64,000 nucleotides of DNA, taken from Calamus simplicifolius (taxonomy: Eukaryota; Streptophyta; Magnoliopsida; Arecales; Arecaceae). The notes under the pieces are model-generated. The model was given only the letters and a program-made list of their open reading frames with translations, was not told where the DNA came from and searched no databases. Positions 1-10,714 of this stretch are shown here, piece after piece (the first letter of the stretch is position 1; each line of letters opens with the position of its first letter). The DNA lies in NCBI GenBank assembly GCA_900491605.1, contig UESW01004079.1:1545012-1609011 (forward strand). Reading direction: 5' to 3'. The translations under genes and the position numbers were made by a program.

Positions 1-1989
1 AGAAGCCCATAACCTCCTTCTAAGGGAGGAGAGCTATTACCAGCATAGCATTGCCCACTTCATAGCCATGATCCATTTTTTGAAGCTAATCTGGCAAATA
101 ATTGGGAGCAAGATAGGGGGAATATAGCTAGAAGAAAGAAATTGCCTAATATTTGAGAATTCCATAAATTGATGCTGAGGAGGATTCAGGCTATAAGCCA
201 AGCTTTGCCTAGCCCATGTTGGAGCCTTTTCAAGCTCTCTTGGCTTCCTTACGGTCAACAAAATAAAAGAAAGAAAAAGGGATGGCTTAATAATTAATTG
301 GACAGCTGTTACCTTTGGGAGGTGGGGGAGGGGAGGAAATCCCCTATCTCAATCTTTCTTCTAGATGAAAACTTTCTCATTTTTATGCCAATAATACCCT
401 TACCTAAAATGCTTGTTCAGTGTTTCCCAGTTGTTTGAACTTTGAAGGACTAGTGATAAACCAAAAGGCATGGCCCTTTCTAATGCCTCTCAAGCTCCTT
501 TAGGCTTCCTTATATATTCAATTCATTGATTTGTTTTGCCAATCTGGCTTAAATATCCCATCTCATTCAGCTTTCAGTACAATATCTTTTTCAATCTTAC
601 AATTCTTATACATTCACCTAGATTATTATCTCTAAGGAAAGCCTCCATTGCCCTATCTTCTGCCACCAGATAAGAAAGCTTTTTTTTTCCATTTCTACAG
701 TGAGTGTGAATAGGGTTGTCAATAGGGACCACTTGATTAGATTAGGTCATCCAAGGAATAATTTCTCCTTTCAATTACATATACTTTTTGCCACCTGTTG
801 AATTGTTTTCCCTTTTTTATTATAATTTTTGCTTAATTGGTGGTTTGTGCTATTAAGTTTATGGTTCTTGGGTTCCTCTCTAGTTAAAAGATCCAATTAC
901 CCAAGATAAAAGACTCGATCTGAGGATTTGGAGTGTGGGTCCTCCCTATAGCTAACATATATCAAAACTACCATTTTCTCTTTTGAGTCTTGAGCACCTA
1001 AATTCCAGCTGTCATTTCAATAACTATGGATCATGGCAGATCCACTCCTATGAGAGTACATTTCGCACCTAATAATTCATAAATCTTGCAAACAAAAAAC
1101 CTAATAATTGTTCTGTGCATATAAAATAATCCAATTGTCCTACATCTCTTAAACGATTCCAATTTTCTTTAAAAATATTGCCAAATAATTTGACTATGCT
1201 ATGGAGCATGGATTGAAGCCCAGCTTACATAAAATCATCTAACAGAATATTATAAGGCTATATACATGGTCAAATTATTTAAGTCCAATAAAACTATATT
1301 GTAAATCACAACTAGTCATTCTGCATACATCAAAAGCATATTTATAAGAATAGAACAAGAATAAATAATCTCAAGATGAAATTTTTTACATATTATATGA
1401 CCTTTTGTGAAAGGCTCAAGAATTTAGCATATATATTCATAAATATGTAGCTCCAAATATGTTATATGCACAGAGAAAAGGGAACAAAAGGAGAGATATA
1501 GACTATCTAAATGGAGTGCTTGTTATAGATTTTTTTTAAAAAAATCTATCAATAAAACATCGAGATTTTTATCATGAAGAATGCAATTAAAATACTAATC
1601 ACTTTTTTCTGTTTTAGATTAATCAGCATAATAATCTTGTGGGAAATAACTAGTTTGAAAAGAAAATGCATAAAAAATATAACAAATGTTGAATATATTA
1701 TTTTACTTATAGTATCTCTACCCTCTTTAAATGAGATGAACTCACCTCTATAGGCAGATCTTGTGGCTTTACTTTCTGAGGCTTTGAAGGTTGAAGCAGC
1801 ATCACAGACCCATATCTGAATTTTTTAGGTATGGATGGTATGAGACATATAGGAAAGAGAAGGATCTTCCTCTCTGATTGCTTTTGGGCATGTCGATGGT
1901 CAAACAGAGATGATAATAGGATCATTTGATTTTTTTTTAGGTTTATGAACATTGTGAAGTACTTTTTTGTGGAGTAACTTTGCTTTTAT
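1..1989. other. AT-rich sequence without recognisable gene
   Basis: No open frame here is long or resembles a family I know. The longest is a minus-strand frame of about 80 codons at 1707-1952, which has no recognisable motif and ordinary AT-rich composition. I see no terminal repeats, primer site or RNA gene. It could be a decayed transposon or unique intergenic sequence. Confidence 0.5.
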
Positions 1990-4015
1990 AGCTTTTTTTT
2001 ATGCCTTGCTCTCACTAATAGCAAGAATGAAGTGATGTCATTATTACAATACGACAGCTGCCATTTTGGTTTCAAATGATTAAATGGTGTTAATTATCAT
2101 ATATTTTTTCATTAGATAGATATTGATTCAAATCAATCAAAAGATTTTCTTGGATCTTATTTTGGTAAATATTTTATTACAATAAAGTTTCAAGCATATC
2201 TTCTCCTAAGGACTCTAAATGTATCAATGCCTAGACAGAGACAGTCATAAAGGTTATTTGGAGTATGTTTTTAAATACTTTTTTTTGTATTTATAGACTA
2301 TTTTTTGATGTCCTTCTCGTACCAATGGCATATATTTTAAAGCATAATCTAATTTATTGTTGTTATTCAAAAGCATAATTTGATATCTTGCTATTACCAA
2401 TGATTAGAATGAAATGATATCTTCGTTACAATATAGGAGCCAATAATTTTTAGTTTTAAATGGTTAAATACTCAACTCATCTAAGCCTTTTCCTAACTAT
2501 TTTAGATGGTTAAATGGTGTTTATTATTATATATAGTTTCATTAGATAGATATGATTTCAATTTAAAAGGTTTTCTTGGATGTTATTTTGATAAATACTT
2601 TAATACGATAATGTTTCAAGGATATCTTCTCCTAAGGACTCTAGACGTATAGATGCCTAAATAGGGATAGTCATATAGGTCATTTGGTGGATGTTTTTAT
2701 TTTTATTTTATTTTATTTGTATGGACTATTTCTTGATCTCTTTCTCATGCCAATGGCATGTATAAAGTCCAAGAGATAATATATTTTAAATCATAATTAG
2801 ATTCATTATTGTTATTCAAAAACATAATTTGACGACTTGCTCTTACCAATGAGAAGAACGAAGTGATGTCTTCATTACACTACAGCAGCTAGCATTTTAG
2901 TTTCAAATGGTGTTAATTATTATATGTAGTTTCATTAGGTAGACATGAATTCAATTCAAAAGATTTTCGTAGATATTATTTTGGTAAACACTTTATTACC
3001 ATAAAGTTTCATGCATATCTTCTCCTTAGGACTTTAGATGTATTGCTGCTTAGCTAGTGATAATCATAAAGGTCATTTGGTATACATTTTTAAATACCTT
3101 TTTTGTTTATGGATTGTTTTTTGATGTCTTTCTCATGCCAATGGCATGTATGAACTCTAGGAGAGGATATATTTTAAAGCATAAACAAATTTATTATTGT
3201 TATTTAGAAGCATAATCTGATGTCTTGCTTTCGCCAATGACAAGAATGAATTGATATCTTTATTGCAATACAGTAGCCAACATTTTTTTGTTTCAAATGG
3301 CGTTAATTATTATATGTAGTTTCATTAGATAGATATGAATTCAATTCAAAAGATTTTCTTAAATTTTACTTTGATAAACACTTTATTACGATAAAGTTTC
3401 AAGCATATCTTCTCCTAAGAACTCTAGATGCATTGATGCCTAGATAGGGACAGTCATAAAGGTCATTTGGTGTAAGTTTTTTAAATACCCTTTTTTGGTT
3501 TTATAGATTGTTTCTTGATGTCTTTCTCATGCCATTGGCTCATATAAAGTCCAAGAGAGGATATTTTGAAGCATAATCTAATTCATTATTGGTGTTCAAA
3601 AGTATTGTTAGCATTGTAAAGTTATATAGCAATAATTATAATATGAAATTCAATGAATTCTTTTGAATGTTATTTGTAAATGCTTTATTGTCATAGATCT
3701 TAAAGCATGTCCCTTTTTTTGGGTTTAAAAAGCATATCCTCTTTAAGGGATACTATTCATTTTGGTGCTCGAAGAGAGATAGTCATTGGTTTATTTGGCA
3801 TGTTCATTTTTATAAACTACTTAATGAAATTTGGAGTGGATACAAAATTACATAATTAGATTTATGTCAATCCTATTGTTAGAATGCATTGTCAGATTTG
3901 TATAGTTTTATGGTGATAATTGTTGCATATATTTCATTTAATAGGTATAAATTCAATTCAATGGACTTACTTTGATGTTATTTCGAAATCCTTTGTTTGC
4001 ATAATTTTGAAAATT
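1990..4015. repeat. Degenerate tandem array, units ~390-420 bp
   Basis: Direct repeats run head to tail. Each unit carries the same ordered landmarks: a segment like CTTGCTCTTACCAATGA, a GTTAATTATTATATGTAG stretch, a CATTAGATAGATATGAATTC stretch, TATCTTCTCCTAAGGACTC, and TTGATGTCTTTCTCATGCC. The CTTCTCCTAAGGACTC landmark recurs at about 2204, 2628, 3019 and 3411, a spacing of about 390-425 bp. Two more units (about 3600-3830 and 3880-4015) are shorter and more diverged. There is no coding potential. It could be a small satellite or an intron-derived duplication; the unit is not one I recognise. Confidence 0.85.
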
Positions 4016-4408
4016 AGTATTTTCATCGAGACTTGCAGCTTGGAACCTAACCCAGAGTGAATTTGGAATTATAGACCTATAGACCATCCTATCCTAATCA
4101 TAATATGTATAGCTAATTTGGATCAACCCAACCCAATCCTCAAATGTGTTATGGCATGGGATGACTTTTGTAAACTTAACTTGACCTAGACCTAGGCTCA
4201 TTTTGAATGTGATAGATTATGTAGAGCATCATGCATAGTCATATTCTCCTATCTTTTAAGTTCCTTATAATTTTTATATTTTGAACCCATATCATTAGAG
4301 AATTGTATTTAAGAAATGAAGGGAAATAAGCTTACTAGATATCATTACATTTACATGCTTGACGCCCAAACCTGAACTCAAACCATACCTAATATAAACT
4401 TGATGATT
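4016..4408. other. Spacer without recognisable feature
   Basis: AT-rich sequence between the tandem array and a copia-type LTR. No frame or repeat that I can support. Confidence 0.4.
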
Positions 4409-4982
4409 GTTAGGAGCATAGGGTCCTAAGGTATCAAGGTCCCTTAAATGTAGGGAAACATAATTGGTATAGCCTAATGTTGAAATTTATCTTGAAATTC
4501 ATAAGCTCAAGAATGATATGTTTCCATATTCATATAGGGCTTCAATCCTATTTTATGTAGCTTTAGAATTTAGAAGATAAAGCAGGACATGTTTTCATAT
4601 ATGTGTAGGATTCCAATCCTAGTCCTATAATATACTATATACCCCTCTTCTATATAAGCACTTACAGCTCTGAATTTTTGAGGCATCTCAATTAATTCAA
4701 AGAGTTATTGTGAGATTTTAAGAGAAGATCTTGGGTGTATGTGAATCTAGGGATTTGTAAAAAAGAGTCTCCGATGGAGAAAGGATTCCTATGATTTCAT
4801 AGTTTGGTAAGAAACAATCATTGTAATCTTTAAATTTTTTGATAGCGAAATTCTCTGCTCATTCACCTATGGATTTAGGTTAGTAAGTTGAACTATGTAA
4901 ATCTCTATATATTCTCTTGTTTGGTTTTATTCTCTTTATCTTTGTCGTTGGTCATCTTTTATTTGTTGCGTGCCATTGTCAT
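4409..4982 (+). mobile_element. Copia-type LTR, 5' copy of a truncated element
   Basis: The segment starts TGTTAGGAGC and ends near CATTGTCATA. It is followed at once by a tRNA-iMet-like primer site with two changes (AGTAGTATTAGAGCT at about 4988). A TATA-like box (TATATAAG, 4651) sits about 240 bp upstream of a typical late-LTR stretch ending in ..TTGTTGCGTGCC.. . The layout LTR, primer site, gag start fits a Ty1/copia retrotransposon. No partner 3' LTR is visible in the window, so the element is truncated. The end position is uncertain by a few bases because the expected terminal CA is changed. Confidence 0.6.
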
Positions 4983-5028
4983 ACCAAGTAGTATTAGAGC
5001 TTTCATTATTGTAACACCTAAAATCCGT

Positions 5029-5100
5029 GTGATGGCTATCAAGAAATTATCCTCAAAATATAAGCATGTAACTTTAGTTGATAGATCACCTCCTTTCAGG
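5029..5100 (+). pseudogene. Copia gag N-terminal fragment
   Basis: From the ATG at 5029 about 24 codons read MAIKKLSSKY... , which resembles the opening residues of plant copia gag polyproteins that start a short distance after the primer site. The similarity stops near 5100 after CCTCCTTTCAG, and the following sequence is not gag. The family match is weak because the fragment is so short; position directly behind an LTR and primer site is the main support. Confidence 0.35.
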
Positions 5101-5539
5101 CATGCCATGGTGGGGACCAAGTTTGCATTCCAAGGAATTGAACTGTTGCCAATAAGGCTTTCCCATGATTGTCCCGGCCAGGAAGCTGCCTTTGCTGAAA
5201 GATCTTGTAATAAGCCATCAAAATTCACCTTGATATAATTTGGATGTGGGGATAACTATTGCATATATGGTTGTTTCTTAGTTGAGGCAAGTTTGATAAT
5301 TCATCATAAGTGCCCCTCAAAGCAGCCCGTGGATGGAGGTCATCCCTTGAAATAAGCCTTAGTTCCAACATTTCTATAGTTGCCACATAATATAGATAAA
5401 TGATTCTTGAGTCATGCATACCTTGATGGAATCTAAAGGTAGAATTTTACACCCTTCTAACTTTCATTTCTATTTCTAGCGGATCGCCTCTATTAAAATT
5501 GAAGAACATTCACAAGGAAAGCAAATATGATGCATTAGT
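5101..5539 (+). other. Unidentified sequence joined to gag start
   Basis: After CCTCCTTTCAG, which looks like a plant 3' splice site, the same frame stays open to 5238 and then has scattered stops. The stretch is richer in GC than the flanks up to about 5230. I do not recognise the peptide in either strand. It may be a captured gene fragment or an unrelated insertion that cut the copia element; it ends where the GC-rich U3-like sequence of the Tat element begins. Confidence 0.3.
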
Positions 5540-6330
5540 GATGGAGCCAGTGAACCCCTATGGGCACTGAAGCCGGACCGTCCTAGTTGGCCTCGGCAAG
5601 TTGGCCCATCCTTGCCGGCCTTGGCCCGTTCCAATCGCAGCCTCATCCTCGCCGGCCTCGCCCATTCTCATCGGCCTCGATAAGTCTGCTCATCCTCGCC
5701 AGCCTCGCCCATCCTCGCCGGCCTCAGCCAGTTCCAAGGCGACCCCAGCTTCAAGGCGGTCCCAGCTTCAAGGAGGCCTCGTCTTTGGACTCAGTCTCAG
5801 CTCCAAGGTGGCTCCAACTTCGAGGCGGCCTTATTTTCGGATTCGGCCCTAGCCTTCAAGGCGGCATCGTCTTCGGACTCGGCCCTAGCTTCAAGGCGGC
5901 CTCAACTCTAACAAGTCAGCAGCCCCCACGTGTGGCCGTCATGTGACCACACCTACTGTCTGCAGCCCCCACATGCCTGGCTCTAGCACTGTCCGCACAG
6001 GACAACAAACGTGAGGCATGGAGAACATATCTGACAAGCGTTGTAATGGTCGCCCATGCCCTACAAGCCTGCAACAGTCTGCAGTAGCCATCCAAATCAA
6101 GTGGCCACTCACTTTGACGGGACCTGGCCCATCAACCGACTGCAACCATCCACATTAGATGGAACACAATCTGCAGCTCTGATAAGTCATAAGGAAGCAA
6201 GCCCCATTATGCTGCCCCTATCATAAATGCTTTGACAGGTGGTTACACCTCGAGTCTCATAGACTCCAAGCATCAATAAAATGGTAAAAGGGACCGCCTT
6301 GATAAGTCATCAAGGAGGCAAGCCGACTTC
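5540..6330 (+). repeat. Element A 5' LTR remnant (U3-like)
   Basis: Begins TGATGGAGCCAG, close to the TGATGGAGGAAG that opens the similar block of element F at 59178. It then has a C/G-rich minisatellite-like run of GGCCTCG- and CAAGGCGG-type words (5600-5920), followed by CCCCCACGTG.. and GTCCGCA.. words also present in F. A TATA-like AATAAAAT occurs at about 6276. Just after this the sequence passes directly into gag, so the R/U5 part and primer site are missing. Proline- and alanine-rich frames across it are composition artefacts. Confidence 0.55.
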
Positions 6331-6770
6331 ATTCGAAGGAACGCTGAGAGGGGAGCTGGCAAGAAATCGGTTCGTGAAGAACCCGACAGACCTCCTCTTA
6401 AGAAGTCTGAGCCCCCGCGCCGCCAAATAACCGGTGCCAAAACTTAGCCCCTAAAGGAGAAGATTTCACACCTCTCCTCGCCCCTAGGTCTCATATTCTT
6501 ATAGAGATCGAAAGTGAGCCCTATCTCCAGCGCCCTTTCTCATTGAGGACCAATGCCACTCGCGACAGGAGTCGCTATTGCCGCTTCCATAGAGATTACG
6601 GTCATGATACTGAAGAATGTCGTAACCTGAAGCGCGCCATTGAAGAGCTTATCTAAAGGGGTTATCTTGGAAAGTTTGTCCATAAGGAAGGACCTCCGGC
6701 CATCTCAGCTCTGATGGGACCCTTACCTGTTCAGGCCAACATTGATAACACTCCAACAAATAGACGGTGG
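6330..6770 (+). pseudogene. Element A gag remnant
   Basis: Only the C-terminal part of gag remains. Codons around 6555-6680 read YCRFHRDYGHDTEECRNLKR, the conserved C-terminal block of Tat-group gag; element F carries the same block at about 61470-61530. A TAA interrupts it at about 6655. The structural capsid region upstream is missing and the frame is broken several times. In an intact element gag forms the particle that packages the RNA; this copy cannot. Confidence 0.7.
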
Positions 6771-7230
6771 GCATGCTTTCATGGGGAGCGGCTTCGCCTT
6801 CAAAGAGACCAAGGGAGGCTGAGAGGATAAAAAATGTAATCCCCTTTTTTGAAGGAGAGTTAGTGGGGAGGGGCAACTTGAATGATGACAGCGTAATCAT
6901 CTCCATGATGATCGCTAAGCATCCTATAAAAAGAATACTTGTAAAAAGTGGAAGTTCAGCAAATATACTTACTTATGATGTTTTTGTTCGGATGGATTTA
7001 TCTCCCGACTCCCTGCAACCGGTGACCACACCTCTAGTTGGCTTCACGGGAGACTCGGTAAGAGTTGAGGGTGAAATTACCTTGCCAGTCACGGCAGGAT
7101 CACTGTTGTGTTAAAGCACGGTCCTAATAAGGTTCCTAGTGGCCTGAGTGCCTCTAGCATATAACGCCATACTCGGCCGACCTGGTCTAAACCTCTTGGA
7201 TGTGGTGATATCACCAGGCACCTGCTCGTG
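6767..7230 (+). pseudogene. Element A aspartic protease remnant
   Basis: Retropepsin-like region of a gypsy polyprotein. The frame from 6767 includes ILVKSGSSANIL where Tat proteases carry the catalytic D-S-G triad; here Asp is replaced by Lys, a two-base change. The conserved downstream GFTGDSVRVEGEITLPVTA and ILGRPGLNLLD blocks are recognisable, the latter after a stop at 7112. Element F at 61826 keeps the D-S-G, which confirms the alignment. The enzyme would be inactive. Confidence 0.75.
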
Positions 7231-7259
7231 AGGTCCCTACTAGTGGAAGGATCAGCGAG

Positions 7260-8828
7260 ATGCGCATGGAGCAAAATCCCATGCAATTATGTTACCATAT
7301 GGCTCTCAGCCCTCATGAGATGATGATCCCACCAATTTTGATGCTGCTCGACCCCAGAGAGTTTGAAAGAAGAGGAGATAAAGAATCGGTGAGTTTGAAA
7401 GCCGAGCGCCTACTATCCTATCCGTTAGGGGATGACTCTGTGAAGATTGAAATCGGTGAGCTCCTTCCTCTGGAGATAAAGAATCAGCTTCTCACTTTCT
7501 TATGAGCCAACTCAGATGTCTTCGCATAGTCAGCATCAGACATGCCTCGCATTCCTTCAGAGGTAATTATTTACAAGCTCAATGTTAATTTGAATTACCG
7601 ACCTGTCCGCCAGAAGAAGAGAAGTTTTGCCCCTGAGCGATAGAGGGCCATAGATGAGGAAGTCAACAAGTTACTTGCTGCTAGCCACATACGGAAGGCG
7701 CAATACCCGATTTGGCTTGCCAATGTGGTTATGGTCCGCAAGGCAAGCAGAAACTGGCAAATCTGCATTGACTTTACTGATCTCAATAAAGCATGTCCTA
7801 AAGACAGCTTTTCTTTGCCTCGGATTGACCAACTGGTGGATTCCACATCTGGCCATGAACTCCTCAGTTTTATGGATGCCTTCTCATGTTATAATCAAAT
7901 AAGAATTGATCCGATGGATGAAGAAAACACCTCTTTCATCACTGAGAAAGACATCCATTGCTATAAGGTAATGCCCATTGGGTTGAAAAATGTAGGGGTC
8001 ACTTATCAGAGATTGATGAATAAGGTCTTTAAAGACCAGATTGGACGGAACATATATATGTATGTGGATGATATGCTAACTAAGAGCACCTACGTCACCA
8101 ACCATGTTGCCGATTTAGAAGAAATATTTAACAACCTCTGGCATCATCAGATGAAGCTCAACCCTCGTAAATGTGCATTCGGTGTCATCGTCAGAAAATT
8201 CCTGGGTTTCTTAGTGACCCAGCGAGGGATTGAGGCCAATCCAAAGAAGATTCAAGCCATTCTTAACATGAGACAACCAGTCAATAAGAAGGAAGTATAA
8301 CAGCTCATCGGAAGAGTGGCCACTCTGAGCTGATTCCTATCTAGATCGGTCGAAAGATGCTTGCCCTTTTTCAAAGCTCTACGCAAGGCCGATGACTTCG
8401 AGTAGACGGAGAGCTGCCAGACATCCTTTGAGGATCTGAAAGAGTTTTTATCTATGCCACCATTATTGTCGAAGCCTAAGGAAGGAGAAAAGCTCTTCCT
8501 CTATCTTGCTGCCTCTCTAGAGGCAGTAAGTTCTGTACTGGTACGACTCGACTCTGATGGAATGTAGGGACCTATTTATTATACTAGCAAGGTGCTTCAT
8601 AATGCGAAAGTCCAGTACTCTAGAACTGAAAAAATTATTTTTGCTCTGATCATCTTTGCTCAGCATCTCAGACCCTATTTCCAAACCCATCCAATCGTAG
8701 TGCTCATGGACCAACCTCTTAGAGCTATCTTGGCTCATCCTGATACCTCTGGTCGCCTGGCTAAATAGGCTGTTAAATTAAGAGAGTTCGATCTTTCATT
8801 TTAGTTCCGGTCCATCCTGAAGTCTCAT
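7260..8828 (+). pseudogene. Element A reverse transcriptase and RNase H
   Basis: One frame carries RT and the first RNase H of a Tat polyprotein. Visible RT blocks: CIDFTDLNKACPKDSF (palm start), FMDAFSCYNQI (first catalytic Asp), GLKNVGVTYQRLMN, and YVDDML (catalytic Asp pair, about 8060). The RNase H part (about 8480-8760) has KIIFALII and LMDQPLRAIL. Stops in this frame lie at 7503, 7641, 8298, 8331, 8403, 8565, 8766 and 8802; most are explained by single C-to-T or G-to-A changes. The catalytic residues of RT are kept, so decay is by nonsense change rather than loss of the core. Confidence 0.85.
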
Positions 8829-9422
8829 GTGTTGGCTGACTTCCTGGTAGAGTGTACCTGGATAGAGGAGCAATCCGAAGATGTCCCTATGAAGTGCCTA
8901 GATGCTGGGGAGGATGCGGCGGAGGCCTGGATCCTTCATGTTGACGGCGCCTCTAATTCTCAAAGGAGTAGAGCTGGTCTTATTCTGGCAAATCCGAAGG
9001 GTGTCATATTGGAGTACGCCCTTCGATTCCTTTTCAAAGCCACAAATAACCAAGCCAAGTATGAGGCCTTATTTGTCGGAACCAAGCTTGCCCTAGAGCT
9101 CGAAGTAAAGCGCCTCAGGGCCTTCACTAACTCTCACCTCATCTCCAAACATATCACTGGAGAGTACGAGGCTCGAGATTCCATTATGTCTCAATATCTA
9201 AATAAGGTTAAGTCGCTGACCTCTTCATTGGCCTACTTCACTATTATCTACATTCCCAGAGACGAGAATGCCAGAGCTGACATCTTGTCATGGCTAACCA
9301 CTTCGGCGGACGATAGTTTGGGAAGAACATATGTCGAACACCTGAAAACTCCAAGTATCTATGCAGCGAAGGAGATCCTACTAATTATGCCAGAATTGAC
9401 GTGGATGGATGCCTACATTTAG
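8829..9422 (+). pseudogene. Element A second (archaeal-type) RNase H
   Basis: An open stretch of 197 codons in the same frame as RT. It reads LADFLVECT, then WILHVDGASN (first catalytic Asp), AGLIL, TNNQAKYEAL (catalytic Glu) and a late D-E-N-A-R-AD block. This is the ribonuclease H type III-like domain placed between RNase H and integrase, a marker of the Tat lineage. It is known in these families as an extra RNase H acquired in addition to the original one. The frame ends at 9420, where pol shifts to another frame for integrase. Confidence 0.85.
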
Positions 9423-10592
9423 TACCTTACTGCTTAAGTGGAGATCTTCCAAGTTTGTATTGCTGAGTGGACAGTTGTACAGAAAGTCCTCTTATCCTCT
9501 CCTCAAATGCGTTGGCTCGGTAGATGCTGATTATATCTTTAGAAAAATTTATGAAGGCATATGTGAGAATTATCTCGGGGGCAGATTCTTGGCGCACAAA
9601 GCCCTTCGCTAAGGATACTACTGGCTCACTATGCGAAAAGACGCTACGAAACTAGTCCAGAAGTGCGACAGTTGCCAGAGATATTCTAGTATTCAGCGAC
9701 AGCCAGCTTTGCAACTGAGCTCGCTCTCTGCTCCATGGCCCTTTGCCTAGTGGGGAATGGATATTCTTGAACCGTTCCCTCCGGCTTCAGGATAACAAAG
9801 ATTTTTGCTTGTTACCATCGACTATTTCACCAAATGGGTTGAGATTGAGGCACTAGCCAAGATCACTAAGAGCAAGGTAAGAACATTTTTCTGAAAATCT
9901 ATTATCTGTCGATTTGGCCTCTCCCATACCATCATCATCGATAATGGTCGCCAATTTGATAATGCTGCATTCAAGACCTTTTACATTGAGTTGGGTATCT
10001 ATCACCAGTTCACTTTCATCGGGCATCCACTGGCCAATGGAGAGGCAGAAGTCATGAATCAGACCATCCTTCGAGGACTTAGAACCCGATTGGATGAGTT
10101 TAAAGGCAGATGGATGAAAGAACTCTCAAGTATATTGTGGGCATATCATACGACTCCTAGAGTCCCCATGGGAGAGACTCCTTTCATCCTTGTCTTCGGA
10201 TCTGAAGCGTTTATCCCGGTGGAGATCAGTCTTCTCCGTCCCCAAGTGAAATCGTATAAAGAAGACAACTCTGAACAACTAAGGGCTAACCTCGACTTCG
10301 TCGATGAGACCCGGGACCAAGTGCAACTCAGAATGGCCATATTCCATAAACGAGCGGTGAAATATTATAATGCCCGGATCCGCTTCAGGACATTTCGTCC
10401 TGAAGATCTAATTCTCAGGAGAGCCAAGATATCTAAACCAACTGAAGGAGGCAAGTTGTCTCCGAATTGGAAGGGGCCTTAACGAGTCACGAAGGTACTT
10501 CACTAAGGAGCTTATAGACTCGAGGAGCTGGATGGACAGCCAATCCCGTGCACTTGGAATGCGAGTAATCTTCGCCGGTATTACCAATAGTG
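9409..10592 (+). pseudogene. Element A integrase
   Basis: In frame 1 from 9409: a zinc-binding region with CDSCQRY (about 9665), the core with GMDILEPFPP (first Asp, about 9758), IIDNGRQFDN (second Asp, about 9938) and GEAEVMNQT (Glu, about 10040), and a C-terminal part ending ..LRRYYQ at about 10587. All three D-D-E residues are present. Stops occur at about 9610, 9750, 9796, 9892, 10480 and 10504. Compared with the RT part it is shifted in frame by one base, so the original polyprotein cannot be made. Confidence 0.8.
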
Positions 10593-10639
10593 AGTGTACT
10601 GAACCAATGGTTATAAAAAAAGATTTTTTTAATTTCATG

Positions 10640-10714
10640 TTTCTATTCAAATTAATAGTTTTTAAAAGGACCTCAACAGTCCCGCGATCATAGACACCCT
10701 CGGACCGGCACGAG
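10640..10714 (+). repeat. Left part of element A tandem repeats
   Basis: The words TTTTTAAAAGGACCTCAACAG, CCCGCGATCATAGACACCC and CGGACCGGCACGAG match the repeated unit that resumes at 21466 beyond element B. It shows that B landed inside A's repeat block, downstream of integrase. Bases 10710-10714 (ACGAG) are the left target duplication of B. Confidence 0.85.

Noticed and set aside
1707..1952. Minus-strand 81-codon frame as an exon
   Set aside because: No start context, splice pair or family match that I can support in AT-rich surroundings.
4959..5228. Minus-strand 89-codon frame as a host gene
   Set aside because: No recognisable motif, and it overlaps the gag start and primer-site region of the copia fragment on the plus strand.
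5587..5946. Ala/Pro/Ser-rich plus-strand frames
   Set aside because: They are low-complexity readings of the GC-rich minisatellite in the LTR remnant of element A.
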